Assembly: GCF_002964045.1 (NCBI RefSeq)
Contig: NZ_POPB01000303.1
Location: forward strand, 1 to 36,503
DNA: 36,503 nucleotides
Source of the DNA: Streptococcus suis
GTDB taxonomy: Bacteria; Bacillota; Bacilli; Lactobacillales; Streptococcaceae
Direction of reading: 5' to 3'
Shown: positions 1 through 8,585 of the stretch, piece after piece
Numbering within the stretch: the first letter of the stretch is position 1
Layout: each line of letters opens with the position of its first letter
Translations under genes and position numbers: made by a program
The notes under the pieces: model-generated
The model's input: only the letters and a program-made list of their open reading frames with translations
What the model was told of the DNA's origin: nothing
Database searches by the model: none

Positions 1-111
1 AATATCAGAGTGGCCAATGCCCGAAGCTAAGAACTAGGCTCTTTCTAGATACTTTTCATTTTTTTATCAGTTCGATTGTTTTTACTTGACAAAGGGCTTT
101 ACATATCAGTT

Positions 112-1836
112 TTATAGTTTTGCTTGCCATTTATTGGCCCAAACATTCTCATTTGGCACACCATAGAAGTCATCTTTTCCTTCCAATTTATCAAGGAGGG
201 ATTCGATAGTATTTTTATTGTGATGGTAGGCATTGATAGCAGTTTTGACCATGGTAACATCGTGAAGATGGGTCGTATAGTTTAGTGAAACGAAAACGGT
301 TGGAACTTCATGTACATACCAAGGAACTTCATTGGACATGGCCGTTTTCCACTGGATGCGGTAATTATTCTGCGCTCCATATCCAATGACATTGGCAACA
401 GTCAAGGCTAAATCAACTTCTTCTCGGTATTGCAACGTTTTTCCTTTGATCCGAGTCGTACCATCATTGACGGTCACTTCATAACCACGCGCTTCCAAGG
501 CAGCTTTAAGATTATCAACCACTTCTGTACTTGCTGCCATAATCCCTTCTTTTTCACCTTCTAGGTAATACAAACGGATTCTGCGATGGGTTTCTGGACT
601 GATTGGAAGATTTTTCTGTGTATCTTTCAACAGCGTAATTGCCTTGTCTGCTGCCTCACGTTGCCAAGCCAAGTGTTCTTCACAGCCGATAATAGCCAAT
701 TCATCAGCTGATTTTAGCAAGGTTCCTTCCGCTTGCTTGATATGCAGATTGAGTTTGGCTTTCAGACCTAAAATGCGACGGAGAGCATCATGAAGTCTTT
801 CCTCAGTAATCACTCCCTTGCGGTAGCCATTGAGCATAAATTCAAAATCTTCTTCTAAGTTATTGAAGAATAAGAACATATCACAACCCGCAGCAATGGC
901 TGCAGGTACGTAGTCTTCACGACGCATGGCTGCTGTCATCCCCAACATGTGGCTGGCATCTGTTATAACCAAGCCATTGAATTCCAATTTTTCTTTCAAT
1001 AAATCTTGGATCAATTCAGGAGCCAGTGTTGCAGGCAAAATATCTTCGTCCATCAAACTTGGATTCAGTTCTTTCTGGTAATATGGCAAGGCTATATGAC
1101 CTGCCATAATCATCTCAACACCAGCTTCAATATGATGACGATAGACACGACCAAAACTATTGTCCCATTCTTCTGGAGAGAGTTCATTGACACCGAGGAC
1201 TAGATGCTGATCACGTTCTTCTGTACCATCTCCTGGGAAATGCTTGATACATTGAATAACATCTCTTTCAGCAGTTAATCCTTCTAAATAGGCACTGGTA
1301 TAGGCAATCACATCATCCGCATTTGTGCCGTAGGCTCTGGTATTGACAATCGTATTGCGCCAGTTCTGTACAATGTCCACGCACGGATCAAAGTTGACAT
1401 TTACACCTAATGCAGTCTCCTCTCTCGCAGATACGAGACCTGCTAGGTAGGGAATACGAGGATCCCGACTGGCTTCCGATTGAGCACCTGAGGAAATATA
1501 GGTTCCGCCTTTCACAGCGCCATCTCCACCTGAGTCACAGTTCGCTGCAACCAAGAGAGGTACTTTTGAATAGCTTTGCAACTCGTTAATCAGTCCTTGT
1601 ACCTGTTCTGGACTACCATTCATATAACGGGCTCCGCCTATATGGTATCGATTCATCAATTCCTGATTACTCAGATTATTTCCACTAAAGGCATCTCCTC
1701 CGAAGAAGAATAGATTGACAAACAATTGACCGATTTTTTCTTCATCAGTCAGATGATCCAAGGTATCTTCCACCCAAGAAATCTGCTCTTCATTCAAATA
1801 ATAGGGTTTCTTCCGCAAATCAACTAATCTAGGCAT
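112..1836 (-). CDS. Glycoside hydrolase family 3 enzyme, cytosolic (second of a tandem pair)
   Basis: A 574-residue GH3 glycosidase with no signal peptide, so it should act on imported sugars. The N-terminal TIM-barrel domain (about 1-330) has KHFPGDG at 198-204, an Asp209/His211 pair spaced like the acid/base dyad of NagZ-type GH3 enzymes, and the likely nucleophile Asp293 in VITDASHM. A GH3 C-terminal domain follows (about 370-560). NagZ enzymes normally read KHFPGHG; here the second His is Asp. The start is fixed by TAAGGAGG upstream of ATG. It is the last gene of the glucuronate operon, 10 bases after a close paralogue. NagZ-like chemistry suggests a beta-hexosaminidase or related exo-glycosidase, but the substrate cannot be read from sequence. 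No clear terminator is visible between it and the window edge. Confidence 0.88.
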   Translation of the reverse strand: MPRLVDLRKKPYYLNEEQISWVEDTLDHLTDEEKIGQLFVNLFFFGGDAFSGNNLSNQELMNRYHIGGARYMNGSPEQVQGLINELQSYSKVPLLVAANCDSGGDGAVKGGTYISSGAQSEASRDPRIPYLAGLVSAREETALGVNVNFDPCVDIVQNWRNTIVNTRAYGTNADDVIAYTSAYLEGLTAERDVIQCIKHFPGDGTEERDQHLVLGVNELSPEEWDNSFGRVYRHHIEAGVEMIMAGHIALPYYQKELNPSLMDEDILPATLAPELIQDLLKEKLEFNGLVITDASHMLGMTAAMRREDYVPAAIAAGCDMFLFFNNLEEDFEFMLNGYRKGVITEERLHDALRRILGLKAKLNLHIKQAEGTLLKSADELAIIGCEEHLAWQREAADKAITLLKDTQKNLPISPETHRRIRLYYLEGEKEGIMAASTEVVDNLKAALEARGYEVTVNDGTTRIKGKTLQYREEVDLALTVANVIGYGAQNNYRIQWKTAMSNEVPWYVHEVPTVFVSLNYTTHLHDVTMVKTAINAYHHNKNTIESLLDKLEGKDDFYGVPNENVWANKWQAKL

Positions 1837-1846
1837 GTTTTCCTCC

Positions 1847-3637
1847 TTATTTTCCGCGCCAAATCTGTGTATCTACCAAGCCACAGTAGGCATCAACAGG
1901 TGATACTCCTGTAAAGGCTGACTCTCCTGCTAGTTTGGCAACCAAGGCTTCTAATGTGACAGGCAAGCCATCGTAGGCATTGATATAGGTTGCAACCTGT
2001 GGCATATCTGCAAGTGCGAACGGGTGCTGAACAGAGACAACAATGGTTGGAATTTCGTGAACATAGAAAGGCTGGTCTGGTGTTCCCTTGGCAGCTGGCC
2101 AAATAATCCGCTGAGTTGTCCCTCCTGAGTTGACATCAACTAAATTGATAATCAAATCATAGTTATCTGTGATTTCGGCAATTGGACGCTTGGAAGCATA
2201 GACATTTGCAATCGCTGCTGGTCTTTCTTCTTCTGGCAATTTGGCAATCCGTGCTTCTGTATTTTCCCAGATAGATACTTGGTGGCCTCGAGCTTCTAAT
2301 AGTTCTTTCAGCGTATCAGCTGCTCTCTTCTTGCCAGCATTGATCATGGCACCAAAACCACCCTTATAGCCATCTACTTCGACCAACAAAATACGTTTGT
2401 AGCGTTCTGGATTGACTGGGAAAATTCCTTCTTGTTTGGCTTTTACCAGGGTAATCGCCTTGTCAGCTACTTCTTTTGCAAGCTGTTTCGCCTCATCTCT
2501 ACCAATCAAAGCCAGCGCTTCTTCTTTTGGAACCATGATTTCCTGACGACGACCTTCAAACAAGTGAAGACCGAGTTTAGCTTTCAAACCCAAGGTACGA
2601 CGAAGGGCATCATGTAGACGTTCCTCAGAAAGCAGACCATTTTCCAATCCTTCTTTCATCCATTGCAAATCTTCTTCTGGATCGTTGAAGAAAAGGAAAA
2701 GATCACATCCTGCCTCAATAGCTGTAGGCAATAGCTCACGACGGGACATAGAAGCTGTCATACCGATCATATGACTGGCATCCGTGACAATGGCTCCATT
2801 GTAACCTAACTCTCCACGAAGCAACTCATCCAAGAGGGTTTTATTCAGCGAAGCTGGTAACATGTCATCCAATTCACGTTCTGGGTGCATTTCTTTCTCA
2901 ACATTTGGCAAATGAATGTGCCCCGCCATGATACCTGGAAGACCTGCTTCAGCCATCTCACCGTAAATCCGTCCAAATGTTTCCATCCATTCAGACTTGG
3001 TCATGGGATTCGAAGCAAAAGAGAGATGATGGTCACGTTCATCAATACCATCGCCTGGGAAATGCTTAGCAAACGGCACAATGCCATGCTCCATAATGCC
3101 ACGCATGTATTCTTTGGATAATTCAATGACTTGGTCTACATTAGCTCCCCAAGTTCGGTTTGCAATGATAGGATTGCGCCAATTACGACTGAGGTCCATA
3201 ATCGGTGCAAAGGAGGCATTGCAACCTACTGCAGCTGCTTCAAGTCCTGCAACTTTCCCCATTTCATAAGCATAGCGGAGATCGGTTGTCGCAGCAATCT
3301 TGATTTCATCCCCAATTTTCGTTCCGTCCGTAACGGCGCCATTCCCACCAGATTCGGTATTGGCTGCAATCAAAAGGGGAATCTTAGACTTGGTCTGCAA
3401 AATATAGTTTTGCTCCCAAATATCTGCAGCAGGGCCAGGATTGTAACGAACAGCAGCAATCTTATAATCATTTAATACTCCAGTCAGATAGTCTTCCGTC
3501 CGCTGGCTCCCCATATTGACAAAGAGGTGACCGATTTTTTCATCCAAGGTCATCTGAGCAATGGTTTCTTCAATCCAAGAAATTGCCTCATCATCAAGGC
3601 TGTAAGGTTTCTTCCGTAAATCTACTAAATGTGTCAT
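1847..3637 (-). CDS. Glycoside hydrolase family 3 enzyme, cytosolic (first of a tandem pair)
   Basis: A 596-residue GH3 enzyme, clearly paralogous to the next gene: both begin with LVDLRKKPY and share all active-site blocks. KHFPGDG lies at 191-197, the Asp202/His204 dyad follows, and the putative nucleophile Asp286 is in IVTDASHM. There is no secretion signal. I start it at ATG 3637, preceded by GGAGGCAAAC; a TTG twelve bases further upstream lies inside the ribosome-binding site and is rejected. The gene follows the glucuronate genes but is separated from them by an intrinsic terminator whose U-tract abuts this Shine-Dalgarno. The family is secure; the substrate is inference. Saturated glycosaminoglycan fragments or other glucuronate-containing saccharides would fit the neighbourhood. 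Confidence 0.88.
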   Translation of the reverse strand: MTHLVDLRKKPYSLDDEAISWIEETIAQMTLDEKIGHLFVNMGSQRTEDYLTGVLNDYKIAAVRYNPGPAADIWEQNYILQTKSKIPLLIAANTESGGNGAVTDGTKIGDEIKIAATTDLRYAYEMGKVAGLEAAAVGCNASFAPIMDLSRNWRNPIIANRTWGANVDQVIELSKEYMRGIMEHGIVPFAKHFPGDGIDERDHHLSFASNPMTKSEWMETFGRIYGEMAEAGLPGIMAGHIHLPNVEKEMHPERELDDMLPASLNKTLLDELLRGELGYNGAIVTDASHMIGMTASMSRRELLPTAIEAGCDLFLFFNDPEEDLQWMKEGLENGLLSEERLHDALRRTLGLKAKLGLHLFEGRRQEIMVPKEEALALIGRDEAKQLAKEVADKAITLVKAKQEGIFPVNPERYKRILLVEVDGYKGGFGAMINAGKKRAADTLKELLEARGHQVSIWENTEARIAKLPEEERPAAIANVYASKRPIAEITDNYDLIINLVDVNSGGTTQRIIWPAAKGTPDQPFYVHEIPTIVVSVQHPFALADMPQVATYINAYDGLPVTLEALVAKLAGESAFTGVSPVDAYCGLVDTQIWRGK

Positions 3638-3647
3638 GTTTGCCTCC

Positions 3648-3677
3648 AAAAAAGCTAGAGGGCATAGCGCCTCTAGC
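3648..3677 (-). terminator. Intrinsic terminator inside the glucuronate operon
   Basis: On the minus strand GCTAGAGG pairs perfectly with CCTCTAGC around an 8-base loop and is followed at once by six T residues. It lies between the HAD gene and the GH3 pair, and the U-tract runs straight into GGAGG of the GH3 gene. No promoter is visible between them, so the GH3 genes probably depend on read-through, giving lower or conditional expression. Confidence 0.8.
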
Positions 3678-3685
3678 CCTTCTCT

Positions 3686-4486
3686 CTAGTCGTCTAAATT
3701 ATTCCAAAATGCCTGTGTCAATTCTGTTTCTTTCTCATCTGTGAATGCTTGATGAACAAAGTCATCTGCAATCGTTTCTGTCAAATCTGCCCAAGATTGC
3801 ATCTCTCGTCCTACTAAAATAGGATAGAAATGGACAGCGTTCAATTCCGCCGCCTTCAAATCACCAGGCGAGTCACCAATCATCATAATCTTATCAGGAC
3901 AATACCCTTCCTCTATTAACAGTTTGATGACATCTTCTTTCTTGCCACGGTCTTGACAATACAATTCTGTAACAAACTCCATCAACCCCTGGTCTGTCCA
4001 CTCTTCTTCTACTGCTTCTTTATTAGCAGAAGAAACCACGTAGACTTTTCCTAACTGGCTCAATTTTTCCAAGCCCTTGTGAACGCCGATGAAGGCTAAA
4101 ACAGGACCGCTATAATGCTTAATGGCTTGATTGACTTGAGTGGACCATTTTAAGGCTAATTCCAAGTCTTTTGACGGCTGCTCCTCTATTAATCTTTCCA
4201 GAGAAGCATTTGACAAAGAATCTGTTGTAGCAACCCAATTTTTCAAGTTATCTATACCAGTTACACCTGCAAATTCTAGACCTTTAACCAAGCCTACAAA
4301 GCGGTTAATACCACGTTCTCGTGAGTAGAGATTAACTCGGTTCCATTCAGTTAAAAATGGTTCTTTATCTTCAACACCAAAAACTTCCGCAGCCAAGGGG
4401 CCGAAAAAGAGTTTGTGTTTGTAGGTCATGGTGTCCATGGCGCAGCCATCAGAGTCCACACAAAATACGTAATCCGTTTTCATCAT
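3686..4486 (-). CDS. HAD-superfamily phosphatase of the glucuronate operon
   Basis: A 266-residue HAD hydrolase. Motif I is VDSDGCAMD (Asp11 nucleophile, Asp13), motif II is the Ser in VVSSAN near 152, motif III is the Lys in GKKEDV near 182, and motif IV is GDSPGD at about 204-209. An alpha-helical cap lies between motifs I and II, as in C1-cap phosphatases. The DSDGC motif differs from the common DxDGT. The ATG at 4486 overlaps the uxuB stop (TGATG), with AGGAG just upstream; a second ATG three bases later is also possible. No step of the known glucuronate route needs a phosphatase, so it may remove a dead-end sugar phosphate or act on another pathway. Its substrate is unknown. Confidence 0.85.
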   Translation of the reverse strand: MMKTDYVFCVDSDGCAMDTMTYKHKLFFGPLAAEVFGVEDKEPFLTEWNRVNLYSRERGINRFVGLVKGLEFAGVTGIDNLKNWVATTDSLSNASLERLIEEQPSKDLELALKWSTQVNQAIKHYSGPVLAFIGVHKGLEKLSQLGKVYVVSSANKEAVEEEWTDQGLMEFVTELYCQDRGKKEDVIKLLIEEGYCPDKIMMIGDSPGDLKAAELNAVHFYPILVGREMQSWADLTETIADDFVHQAFTDEKETELTQAFWNNLDD

Positions 4487-5325
4487 CAAACTCCTGAATA
4501 GGCTGAGAAACCACCGTCAATCGGTAAAACAACACCGTTGACAAAACTTGCCAAATTCTCGTCTGCCAAGAAGAAGACTCCGCCGACTAGCTCTTCCGCT
4601 TCACCAAACCGCCCCATCGGTGTATTGGTCAAGATCTTGTTGGCACGTGCGGTCGGTTGACCCGACTCGTCAAACAGCAAACCACGGTTTTGGTTGGTAA
4701 CCAAGAATCCAGGCGCAATCGCATTGCAACGAATACCAACTTTTGAAAAATGAACTGCTAACCATTGGGTAAAATTACTAATAGCAGCCTTGGCACCTGA
4801 ATAGGCTGGAATTTTTGTCAAAGGAGTAAAGGCATTCATGCTGGAAATATTGATAATATTTGCTCCCGAGCGACCGATCATATCCTGTGCAAAGACCTGT
4901 GTTGGCAATAAGGTTCCCAAATAGTTCAAATTGAATACAAAATTGATACCTGCCTCATCCAAGTCGAAGAAAGTCTTGGTCTCAGCTGGCAGTCCAATCT
5001 CATGGAATTCATTGTCCGTTGTCGCTTTGGGATTATTGCCTCCTGCACCATTGATTAATATATCTACAGGACCAAAATCTGCTAGGACTTGCTGGCGAAC
5101 TTCTTCCAAATTTTCCTTAGAAAGAACGTTAGATTTATAGGCTTTTGCAACGCCTCCTGCTGCTTCAATCTCATCAACGAAGACCTGAGCCGCAGCTTCA
5201 TTTAAGTCCAAAAGCGCAACCTTTGCGCCTGCCTTAGCAAATTCTTTTGCCAAATAGCCACAAAGAACACCACCTGCACCTGTAATAACAACAACCTTAT
5301 CCTTAAACTCAATAACACGTGACAT
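4486..5325 (-). CDS. uxuB: D-mannonate oxidoreductase (fructuronate reductase), SDR type
   Basis: A 279-residue short-chain dehydrogenase. It has the Rossmann motif TGAGGVLCG at 15-23, NGAG at 92-95, a catalytic Ser at 161/162, and Tyr175/Lys179 in YSGAK, then APGF at 204-207. Length and context match the B. subtilis YjmF/UxuB type, which is SDR and unrelated to the longer E. coli UxuB. It should interconvert D-fructuronate and D-mannonate with NAD(P)H. The start is ATG 5325 (MSRVIEF), with AAGGAGAGCTAAT upstream; a longer frame reaching back into uxuA has no ribosome site. It begins one base after the uxuA stop and overlaps the HAD start, so translation is probably coupled. Substrate is assigned from operon context. 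Confidence 0.88.
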   Translation of the reverse strand: MSRVIEFKDKVVVITGAGGVLCGYLAKEFAKAGAKVALLDLNEAAAQVFVDEIEAAGGVAKAYKSNVLSKENLEEVRQQVLADFGPVDILINGAGGNNPKATTDNEFHEIGLPAETKTFFDLDEAGINFVFNLNYLGTLLPTQVFAQDMIGRSGANIINISSMNAFTPLTKIPAYSGAKAAISNFTQWLAVHFSKVGIRCNAIAPGFLVTNQNRGLLFDESGQPTARANKILTNTPMGRFGEAEELVGGVFFLADENLASFVNGVVLPIDGGFSAYSGV

Positions 5326-5326
5326 A

Positions 5327-6427
5327 TTAGCTCTCCTTATTTCCAACTGTTTTGACTGTAATTCCAAAATCTGGTGTCTTACCCGCTGCTCGCATATTGG
5401 CTTCATAGAGACCGTTAAAGTAGGTTGCCCCAAGTGCACGGTCATACAGACCATAACCAGGTGTCTTGGTCTGGTCTCCCCAGATACGACGACCGTGGTC
5501 TGGACGTAAGGCGCCAGCCCAGTCATAGTCCACCAATAATTTAACAACAGCGTTCATATCAATGTCACCAGCCTGTGACAGATGTGCTGTTTCTTGGAAG
5601 CCCCAAGCACCTGCCGTCACATTGCGCGTATGCATAAAATTGATGCGATTGCGTTTGAGAGCGTATTCTGTCATGGCAAGGACATCATTTTTCGGATCAG
5701 AAGCATAGGATCCGACACACATGGTAATTCCATTGTACTCTGAATCATAGAGATTCAAAAATCGTTCAACGGCTTCTTGACCAGTAATAATACGTGGCAA
5801 TCCGAAAATTCCATACGGAGGGTCATCAGGGTGAATGGCCATTTTGACGCCAGCCTCCTCAGCTGTTGGTAGAATTGCTTTGATAAAATACTCCAAATTC
5901 GCCCATAAATCTTCTTCGGAAATATTCTGACGATAATTTTCAATAATAGCCTTCATTTCTTCCTTGGAATAGGACGAATCCCAACCTGGTAAGTTCAAAT
6001 CATCCGCCACAGGATCAACACCTGCCAAATCAGATTTAAGGAAAGCTAAAGAAGTTGAACCATCTGGAAGTGGGTGATGCAAGTCTGATCGTGTCCAGTC
6101 AAACACAGGCATGAAATTATAGCATACAACTGGAATACCTGCAGCCCCTACATTACGGATGGAAGTTTTATAGTTTTCAATTAACTCATCACGATTTGGC
6201 TTCCCTTGTTTGATGTCTTCATGAACAGGAATGGATTCAATAACCGTAATTTCAAGTCCTGCCTCTTCTACCATTTTTTTCAGCTCTAGAATGTTTTCAA
6301 GGGGCCAAGCTTGACCAACTGGCACATCATAGACAGCTGTCACAATTCCCTGCATACCAGGAATTGCCTTAATCTCTTCAAGTGTAACAGGATCCTTTTT
6401 CCCATACCATCGAAATGACATTTTCAT
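5327..6427 (-). CDS. uxuA: Mannonate dehydratase
   Basis: A 366-residue enzyme that dehydrates D-mannonate to 2-keto-3-deoxygluconate (KDG) using a divalent metal. The opening FRWYGKKDPV, the block AIHPDDPPYG and the C-terminal LRPDHGR are typical of UxuA. Candidate metal ligands are His199, Cys237 (MCVGS), His266 (FMHTRNV) and Asp310, matching what I recall of the solved S. suis enzyme. AAGGAGAG lies eight bases before the chosen ATG; a second in-frame ATG six bases later is less well spaced. The gene lies between uxaC and uxuB in pathway order. Length is normal for a Firmicute member. Confidence 0.96.
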   Translation of the reverse strand: MKMSFRWYGKKDPVTLEEIKAIPGMQGIVTAVYDVPVGQAWPLENILELKKMVEEAGLEITVIESIPVHEDIKQGKPNRDELIENYKTSIRNVGAAGIPVVCYNFMPVFDWTRSDLHHPLPDGSTSLAFLKSDLAGVDPVADDLNLPGWDSSYSKEEMKAIIENYRQNISEEDLWANLEYFIKAILPTAEEAGVKMAIHPDDPPYGIFGLPRIITGQEAVERFLNLYDSEYNGITMCVGSYASDPKNDVLAMTEYALKRNRINFMHTRNVTAGAWGFQETAHLSQAGDIDMNAVVKLLVDYDWAGALRPDHGRRIWGDQTKTPGYGLYDRALGATYFNGLYEANMRAAGKTPDFGITVKTVGNKES

Positions 6428-6440
6428 GATTTACTCTCCT

Positions 6441-7841
6441 TTATTGTTCAAAAAATTCTTTGGCATTGTAATAGGATATGGCTTCTACAAACTGACCTAA
6501 ACGATTGTAATCTTCAGGCACTTCTTCATCAACAATCCATTGTCCGACATAGGTCGCTAAAATCCGTCTAAAATAATCATGCCGTTGATAAGACAAAAAG
6601 CTACGCGAATCTGTCAACATACCAACGAAATTTGCAAGCATGCCCTGTTCTGCATAGGCATTCATCTGGTCAATCATGCCCAACTTGGTATCATTGAACC
6701 ACCAACCAGCACCAAATTGTAGCTGACTACGAAGCCCTTCCTCATTGGACTGGAAATTCGCCAAAGTATTGGCTAGAGCAATGTTGTAACTTGGATTGAG
6801 ATTGTACCAAATCATTTTTGGAAGGGCATTTTCCTTGACCAAGTTATCTAACAAACGATTCAAATTCACAGTCAGACATGTCTGGTCTCCAATTGAATCC
6901 ACACCTGCATCTGCTCCAAGTTTTTCAAACAGTCCGGTATGGTTGTTCCGTAAGGCACCAAAGTGAACTTGTGTCACAAAACCATGTTTCTTGTACAATC
7001 GGCACAATTCTCTAAAGATGGCAGTCTGCCATTTATTGATACTTGATTGACCAGCCTCTTTACCTGCAAGTCTTGCTAGTAAAATATCATCAAGCTCTTC
7101 AAGGCTTGCTTCTTCGTATGAAATAGCCGTAAAACTGATATCACTTGCTCGGCAACCGTGTTGAGCAAAATAGGAAACACGCTGACCAAGTGCCTCTACA
7201 AAACTTACAAAGTCTCTTACTGCTATCCCTGTTACCTCCTCCAAGCGTTTCATAAATGGATTGAAATTTCGATGTTCTATAAAGGCTTCATCTGGGCGGA
7301 AAGTCGGTGCCACTACAGTATCTATAGTTGAGTCCTCAGCCAAGCGCTTATGCCATTCCAAGCTATCAAGAGGATGGTCAGTTGTCCCAATAAAGGTCAC
7401 CCTAGCATCCGCAATCAGCTTCCGTGGACTAACTTGATGTTCTTGCAAATAAGCATTGAGCTGATGATAGAGTCGCTCTGCATTTTCTTCGGTCAACAAT
7501 TCCTCAACACCGAAAACCTGTCGCAATTCCAAATGACTCCAATGATAGAGAGGATTTCCGAAAGCCCGTTCCAAGGTTCTTGCCCAGGCTTTAAACTTAT
7601 CTAGTTTACTTGCTGAACCTGTGATTTCTTCTTCTGAGATACCATTAGCCCTCATCAAGCGCCACTTATAATGGTCACCCCCTAGCCACAGATCAACAAT
7701 ATCTTCATAAACCTTATCTTCAAAAATTTCCTTAGGATCCAAGTGGCAATGGAAATCATAGATTGGAAGCTCTGCTATTTTCCCGTAAAGCTCCCTAGCC
7801 GGCTCGTTTTTTAGCATAAAGTTTTTGTCATTAAAACTCAT
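6441..7841 (-). CDS. uxaC: Glucuronate isomerase
   Basis: A 466-residue amidohydrolase-fold isomerase converting D-glucuronate to D-fructuronate. The motif DFHCHLDP (His31, His33) near the N-terminus is the hallmark metal site; [16 protein letters not shown] and the C-terminal [11 protein letters not shown] block also fit the family. The family is usually about 470 residues. I start at ATG 7841 (MSFNDKNF), with TTTGGAGGG just upstream; twelve further in-frame codons upstream overlap kdgA and are rejected. One base separates it from the kdgA stop (TGAAATG), so translational coupling is likely. It feeds uxuB directly. Confidence 0.96.
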   Translation of the reverse strand: MSFNDKNFMLKNEPARELYGKIAELPIYDFHCHLDPKEIFEDKVYEDIVDLWLGGDHYKWRLMRANGISEEEITGSASKLDKFKAWARTLERAFGNPLYHWSHLELRQVFGVEELLTEENAERLYHQLNAYLQEHQVSPRKLIADARVTFIGTTDHPLDSLEWHKRLAEDSTIDTVVAPTFRPDEAFIEHRNFNPFMKRLEEVTGIAVRDFVSFVEALGQRVSYFAQHGCRASDISFTAISYEEASLEELDDILLARLAGKEAGQSSINKWQTAIFRELCRLYKKHGFVTQVHFGALRNNHTGLFEKLGADAGVDSIGDQTCLTVNLNRLLDNLVKENALPKMIWYNLNPSYNIALANTLANFQSNEEGLRSQLQFGAGWWFNDTKLGMIDQMNAYAEQGMLANFVGMLTDSRSFLSYQRHDYFRRILATYVGQWIVDEEVPEDYNRLGQFVEAISYYNAKEFFEQ

Positions 7842-7842
7842 T

Positions 7843-8463
7843 TCATCCCTCCAAAGCTGCAACAAAACTGCGAGCAATCGTCGTTACACTTTCATAGCCT
7901 TCAGCCTGCACTCGACTTGCCAGAGCCGAACCGACTCCAACAGCACAAGCGCCTGCCTTCTTCCAATCTGCAACATTTTCAACCGATACGCCACCAGAAG
8001 GCATCAAATCCACTTGGGGCACCGGGCCGTGAATATCCTTGATAAATCCAGGACCCAAGACACCACCAGGGAAAAGCTTGATAATAGGACATCCCGCCTG
8101 ACTAGCTGTGACAATCTCTGTTGCAGTTGCACAGCCTGGGAAGTAGAATACCTCAGCCTCTTGCACCAAGTCTTGAATTTCCCTATCAAAATGGGGACTA
8201 ACCAGGAAACTAGCACCTGCATCAATGGCCGCTTGTGCGAGAGATGCATTCATTACTGTTCCTGCTCCAATGACTACGGAAGAATCATCTGAGAACTCCT
8301 CTTGTAACTCTTTGATAACTATCGCTGCATTTGGAGTCGAAAATGTAATTTCAATATTTCGAATACCTCCCAAAATCGCATGGCGAGCGATTTCTTTTGC
8401 ATCTTCTTCATCTTTTCCGCGAATTACTGCGAAAAAGTAATTTTCTTTTAATTGCTCTAACAT
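7843..8463 (-). CDS. kdgA: 2-keto-3-deoxy-6-phosphogluconate aldolase
   Basis: A 206-residue class I aldolase of the KDPG/KHG family. Glu38 (EITFSTPNA) and the Schiff-base Lys129 (IIKLFPGG) are present, with GAGTV at 66-70 and PSGGVS at 155-160 forming the phosphate site. It cleaves KDPG to pyruvate and glyceraldehyde-3-phosphate, the last step of the route. The start is ATG 8463 behind TTGGAGG; a TTG twelve bases upstream overlaps that site. It is the first gene of the second unit, directly downstream of a promoter with operator and cre-like site. With no sign here of an edd gene, it most likely serves uronate breakdown rather than Entner-Doudoroff flux. Confidence 0.95.
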   Translation of the reverse strand: MLEQLKENYFFAVIRGKDEEDAKEIARHAILGGIRNIEITFSTPNAAIVIKELQEEFSDDSSVVIGAGTVMNASLAQAAIDAGASFLVSPHFDREIQDLVQEAEVFYFPGCATATEIVTASQAGCPIIKLFPGGVLGPGFIKDIHGPVPQVDLMPSGGVSVENVADWKKAGACAVGVGSALASRVQAEGYESVTTIARSFVAALEG

Positions 8464-8477
8464 CTTGACCTCCAATT

Positions 8478-8491
8478 AGAAAGCGTTGTCA
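8478..8491. promoter_or_regulatory. cre-like CcpA site of the kdgA operon
   Basis: AGAAAGCGTTGTCA matches the Gram-positive cre consensus TGWAANCGNTNWCA at every position but the first. It covers roughly +5 to +18 of the kdgA promoter, where CcpA typically blocks initiation or elongation. Confidence 0.72.
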
Positions 8492-8502
8492 TTTATAGAT
8501 AT

Positions 8503-8531
8503 AGTATATAATTCATCAGATGATTTGTCAA
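8503..8531 (-). promoter_or_regulatory. Promoter of the kdgA-uxaC-uxuA-uxuB-HAD-GH3-GH3 operon
   Basis: On the minus strand a perfect TTGACA (8531-8526) is separated by 17 bases from TATACT (8508-8503), a strong sigma-A promoter. The start point should be near 8496. The same -35 and most of the same spacer occur in front of uidB. Confidence 0.88.
8513..8523. promoter_or_regulatory. Operator in the kdgA promoter spacer, probable GntR site
   Basis: The perfect odd palindrome TCATCTGATGA (TCATC-T-GATGA) fills the middle of the -35/-10 spacer, so a bound repressor would exclude RNA polymerase. The only other copy I found inside a promoter is before uidB. The GntR-type regulator encoded next door is the natural ligand; this is inference. 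Confidence 0.72.
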
Positions 8532-8540
8532 GAAAAATGC

Positions 8541-8568
8541 AAAAAAATACCCAGAAAATTATTCTGGG
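8541..8568 (-). terminator. Intrinsic terminator after the GntR regulator gene
   Basis: On the minus strand CCCAGAA and TTCTGGG pair around a five-base loop, followed by TATTTTTTT. It ends the uidB-kdgK-uidA-regulator unit ten bases before the -35 box of the kdgA promoter, so the two units are transcriptionally separate. Confidence 0.85.
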
Positions 8569-8585
8569 CAGTCTATTTTGTATTT

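Noticed and set aside
1..111. GGCTCTTT near position 37, resembling an ISL3 end, and a TTGACA near 93
   Set aside because: No matching inverted end, transposase remnant or -10 box is present; the stretch shows no supported feature, not even a terminator for the GH3 gene.
5326..5547. N-terminal extension of the SDR enzyme overlapping uxuA
   Set aside because: MSRVIEF at 5325 has AAGGAG and the family N-terminus; the extension is out-of-frame uxuA sequence.
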